Origin: Hymenobacter crusticola
Lineage (GTDB): Bacteria > Bacteroidota > Bacteroidia > Cytophagales > Hymenobacteraceae
Length of the DNA: 64,000 nucleotides
Direction: 5' to 3'
Assembly: GCF_002154225.1 (NCBI RefSeq)
Contig: NZ_MTSE01000007.1
Span: 248,001-312,000, forward strand
Made by a program: the position numbers and the translations under genes. Every line of letters starts with the position of its first letter. Within the stretch, counting starts at the first letter, position 1. Positions 62,303 to 64,000 of this stretch are shown one piece after another. Below the pieces are notes generated by a model. It had not been told where the DNA came from and did not search any database. It saw only the letters and a program-made list of their open reading frames with translations.

Positions 62303-63871
62303 CTACAGTGGAATGTTGCCGTGCTTCTTGCGGGGCATCGTATCTACTTTGTTTTCCAGCATTTTGAAAGCCCGAATCAGCTTCTGCCGCGTTTGGGCGG
62401 GCACAATTACTTCATCTACAAAGCCGCGGTGGGCCGCCCGGTAGGGTGTGGCAAACTTCTGTTGGTACTCGTCTACTTTTTCCTGAAGCTTAGCTTCGGG
62501 GTCTTCGGCCTGCGCAATTTCACGCTTAAAGATGATTTCGGCGGCACCCTTTGCGCCCATTACCGCAATTTCGGCGGTTGGCCACGCGTAATTCATGTCG
62601 GCCCCGATGTGCTTGGAGTTCATTACGTCATAGGCCCCACCATAGGCTTTACGGGTAATCACGGTGATGCGTGGCACAGTGGCTTCGCAAAAGGCGTAGA
62701 GCAGCTTGGCGCCGTTCGTGATGATACCGCGCCACTCTTGGTCAGTGCCAGGTAGGAAACCAGGCACGTCTTCCAGTACCAGCAGCGGAATATTAAATGA
62801 GTCGCAGAATCGCACAAAGCGCGCCGCTTTGGTGCTCGCATTAATATCGAGCACGCCTGCCAACACAGCCGGCTGGTTGCCCACAATACCAATGCTGCGC
62901 CCAGCTAGCCTGGCAAAACCAACCACAATATTCTCGGCAAAATTCTGGTGCACTTCCAGAAATGAATCTGTATCAATCACCCCTTGAATGACGTCGCGGA
63001 TATCGTAGGGCTGGTTAGGGTTTTCGGGAATGATGTTGTTGAGCTCCGGTCGTAGCTCGTCGCCGGCGGGAGTATAGGGGAGGAGCGGAGCGGTTTCCTC
63101 ACAGTTCTGAGGCATGTAGCTCAACAACTGCTTGATATTGTTGATGCAGACGACTTCGTTAGCACAAGAAAAATGCGTCACGCCACTTTTGGCCGAGTGG
63201 GTGCTGGCACCACCTAGCTCCTCGCTGGTTACGTTTTCATGGGTCACCGTCTTCACCACGTTTGGGCCCGTCACGAACATGTAGCTCGTGTCCTCTACCA
63301 TCAGGATAAAGTCAGTAATAGCGGGCGAATACACCGCGCCGCCTGCACACGGCCCCATCACAGCCGACAACTGCGGCACTACGCCGGAAGCTAGGGTATT
63401 CTTGTAGAAAATATCCGCGTAGCCACCTAGGCTTACTACGCCTTCTTGAATACGTGCCCCGCCTGAGTCATTGAGCCCAATCACGGGCGCACCATTCTTC
63501 ATAGCTAGGTCCATGATCTTCACAATCTTCTCGGCGTGCGTCTCGCTCAAGGAACCACCAAACACGGTGAAATCTTGGGAGAAAACATATACTAAGCGGC
63601 CGTTCACGGTGCCATAACCTGTTACCACCCCATCCCCTAAATAATATTCTTTGTCGAGGCCGAAGTCTTTGGAGCGGTGCATCACGAACTTGCCAATTTC
63701 CTCGAATGAGCCTTCGTCAAGTAAGAGGTCTACTCGCTCGCGGGCAGTGAGCTTGCCTTTTTTGTGCTGGGCATCTATACGGGCCTGGCCGCCACCGAGC
63801 AGCGCTTCGGCGTTCTTGCGTTCAAGAGCTTCAAACTTGTTCAGGTGCGCGTCGTGGTTTGATGGAGACAT
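62303..63871 (-). CDS. Acyl-CoA carboxylase carboxyltransferase beta subunit (propionyl-CoA carboxylase type)
   Basis: The 522-residue protein has the carboxyltransferase N- and C-lobes: KLTARERVDLLLDEGSFEE, DSGGARIQEGVVSLGGYADIF, FVTGPNVVKTVTHE, then VLEDVPGFLPGTDQEWRGII and VMGAKGAAEIIF. It ends with the usual FKMLENKVDTMPRKKHGNIPL. It transfers carboxyl from biotin to acyl-CoA, probably propionyl-CoA. The biotin-carrying subunits are not in the window. A TACCTTTG box lies 29 bases upstream. Confidence 0.94.
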   Translation of the reverse strand: MSPSNHDAHLNKFEALERKNAEALLGGGQARIDAQHKKGKLTARERVDLLLDEGSFEEIGKFVMHRSKDFGLDKEYYLGDGVVTGYGTVNGRLVYVFSQDFTVFGGSLSETHAEKIVKIMDLAMKNGAPVIGLNDSGGARIQEGVVSLGGYADIFYKNTLASGVVPQLSAVMGPCAGGAVYSPAITDFILMVEDTSYMFVTGPNVVKTVTHENVTSEELGGASTHSAKSGVTHFSCANEVVCINNIKQLLSYMPQNCEETAPLLPYTPAGDELRPELNNIIPENPNQPYDIRDVIQGVIDTDSFLEVHQNFAENIVVGFARLAGRSIGIVGNQPAVLAGVLDINASTKAARFVRFCDSFNIPLLVLEDVPGFLPGTDQEWRGIITNGAKLLYAFCEATVPRITVITRKAYGGAYDVMNSKHIGADMNYAWPTAEIAVMGAKGAAEIIFKREIAQAEDPEAKLQEKVDEYQQKFATPYRAAHRGFVDEVIVPAQTRQKLIRAFKMLENKVDTMPRKKHGNIPL

Positions 63872-63899
63872 GCTAGAAGGGTGGGATAAACGAGATTTT

Positions 63900-63907
63900 C
63901 AAAGGTA
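63900..63907 (-). promoter_or_regulatory. Probable -7 promoter box of the carboxylase gene
   Basis: On the minus strand TACCTTTG, the same octamer as in front of lysS, ends 29 bases before the ATG at 63871. No TTG is seen at the expected -33 distance. Confidence 0.45.
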
Positions 63908-63919
63908 ACCGAAGGATAC

Positions 63920-63956
63920 AAAAAAAGCCGCACCAGATTTTGGGCAGCTTTTTTTG
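63920..63956 (-). terminator. Terminator hairpin of a gene beyond the right edge
   Basis: A short stem AAAAAAGC / GCTTTTTTT with a loop of about 18 bases and long T-runs on both strands. It lies upstream of the carboxylase gene, so it probably ends a minus-strand gene outside the window. Confidence 0.5.
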
Positions 63957-64000
63957 CAATCAGTATGAATATAGGATAGCGTAATGAATTAGCTGAGCTA

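Noticed and set aside
1..64000. CRISPR arrays, insertion sequences, prophage genes
   Set aside because: No regularly spaced direct repeats, transposase, integrase or phage structural motifs were seen on either strand.

Overview
The window looks like a chromosomal segment of a high-GC member of the Bacteroidota, most probably Hymenobacter or a close relative in the Cytophagales. The signs are a SusC/SusD pair with its own ECF sigma/FecR pair, LytS/LytTR two-component genes, TonB receptors with carboxypeptidase-like N-terminal domains, TAnnTTTG promoter boxes, and unusually frequent SCTAGS hexamers. The genus is an inference. I see no phage genes, transposases, CRISPR arrays, rRNA genes or intact tRNA genes.

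Region 1 (1-14411, all minus strand) is a glycan-utilisation locus. In transcription order it runs: ECF sigma factor, FecR anti-sigma factor, SusC-type receptor with an STN signalling domain, SusD lipoprotein, GH29 alpha-L-fucosidase, GH20 beta-N-acetylhexosaminidase, GntP-family permease, RidA-family protein, D-threonine-aldolase/D-serine-dehydratase-fold PLP enzyme, and an M19 dipeptidase cut by the window edge. The receptor can signal to FecR, which would release the sigma factor. The two glycosidases suit a fucosylated, N-acetylglucosamine-containing glycan. The last four genes look like a module for taking up and breaking down a small amino-acid or dipeptide compound. A REP-like hairpin sits between the GntP and RidA genes, and a decayed tRNA-like element may lie just downstream of the sigma gene.

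Region 2 (14.8-31.7 kb) is mixed: pectin methylesterase, sterol-desaturase-family hydroxylase, TerB-like protein, metallophosphoesterase, class 3 lipase, ACT protein, M1-like metallopeptidase, a secreted protein with an actin/Ppx-like fold, an alpha/beta hydrolase, a DUF4261-like protein, an MsbA-type ABC exporter, an AraC regulator and a Tat-type cupin.

Region 3 (31.8-42.6 kb) holds an M20 peptidase and then a signalling block. A LytTR response regulator overlaps an apparently active LytS-type kinase. Directly upstream is a second LytS homologue that has lost the phospho-accepting histidine (Gln instead), the N-box and the glycine box. Divergent from these are a TonB-dependent receptor and a TPR histidine kinase that also has Gln for His and a broken N-box. 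Two His-to-Gln kinases within 5 kb of an active one is the most interesting signal in the window. An M28 peptidase follows.

Region 4 (42.8-48.4 kb) contains an acyltransferase next to an AT-rich gene-free kilobase, a dienelactone hydrolase, a cupin, a Kazal-type inhibitor lipoprotein, and a small stress cluster (YtxH-CsbD fusion, YtxH protein, acidic 68-residue protein). Region 5 (48.4-64 kb) is mostly housekeeping: lysS, an S41 C-terminal processing protease, a YflT/glycine-zipper stress protein, proline dehydrogenase, the translationally coupled pair aroB-aroA, a metal/cobalamin-binding-type protein, an M42 aminopeptidase, a DUF3784-like membrane protein and an acyl-CoA carboxylase beta subunit. 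Many genes end in clear hairpin terminators.
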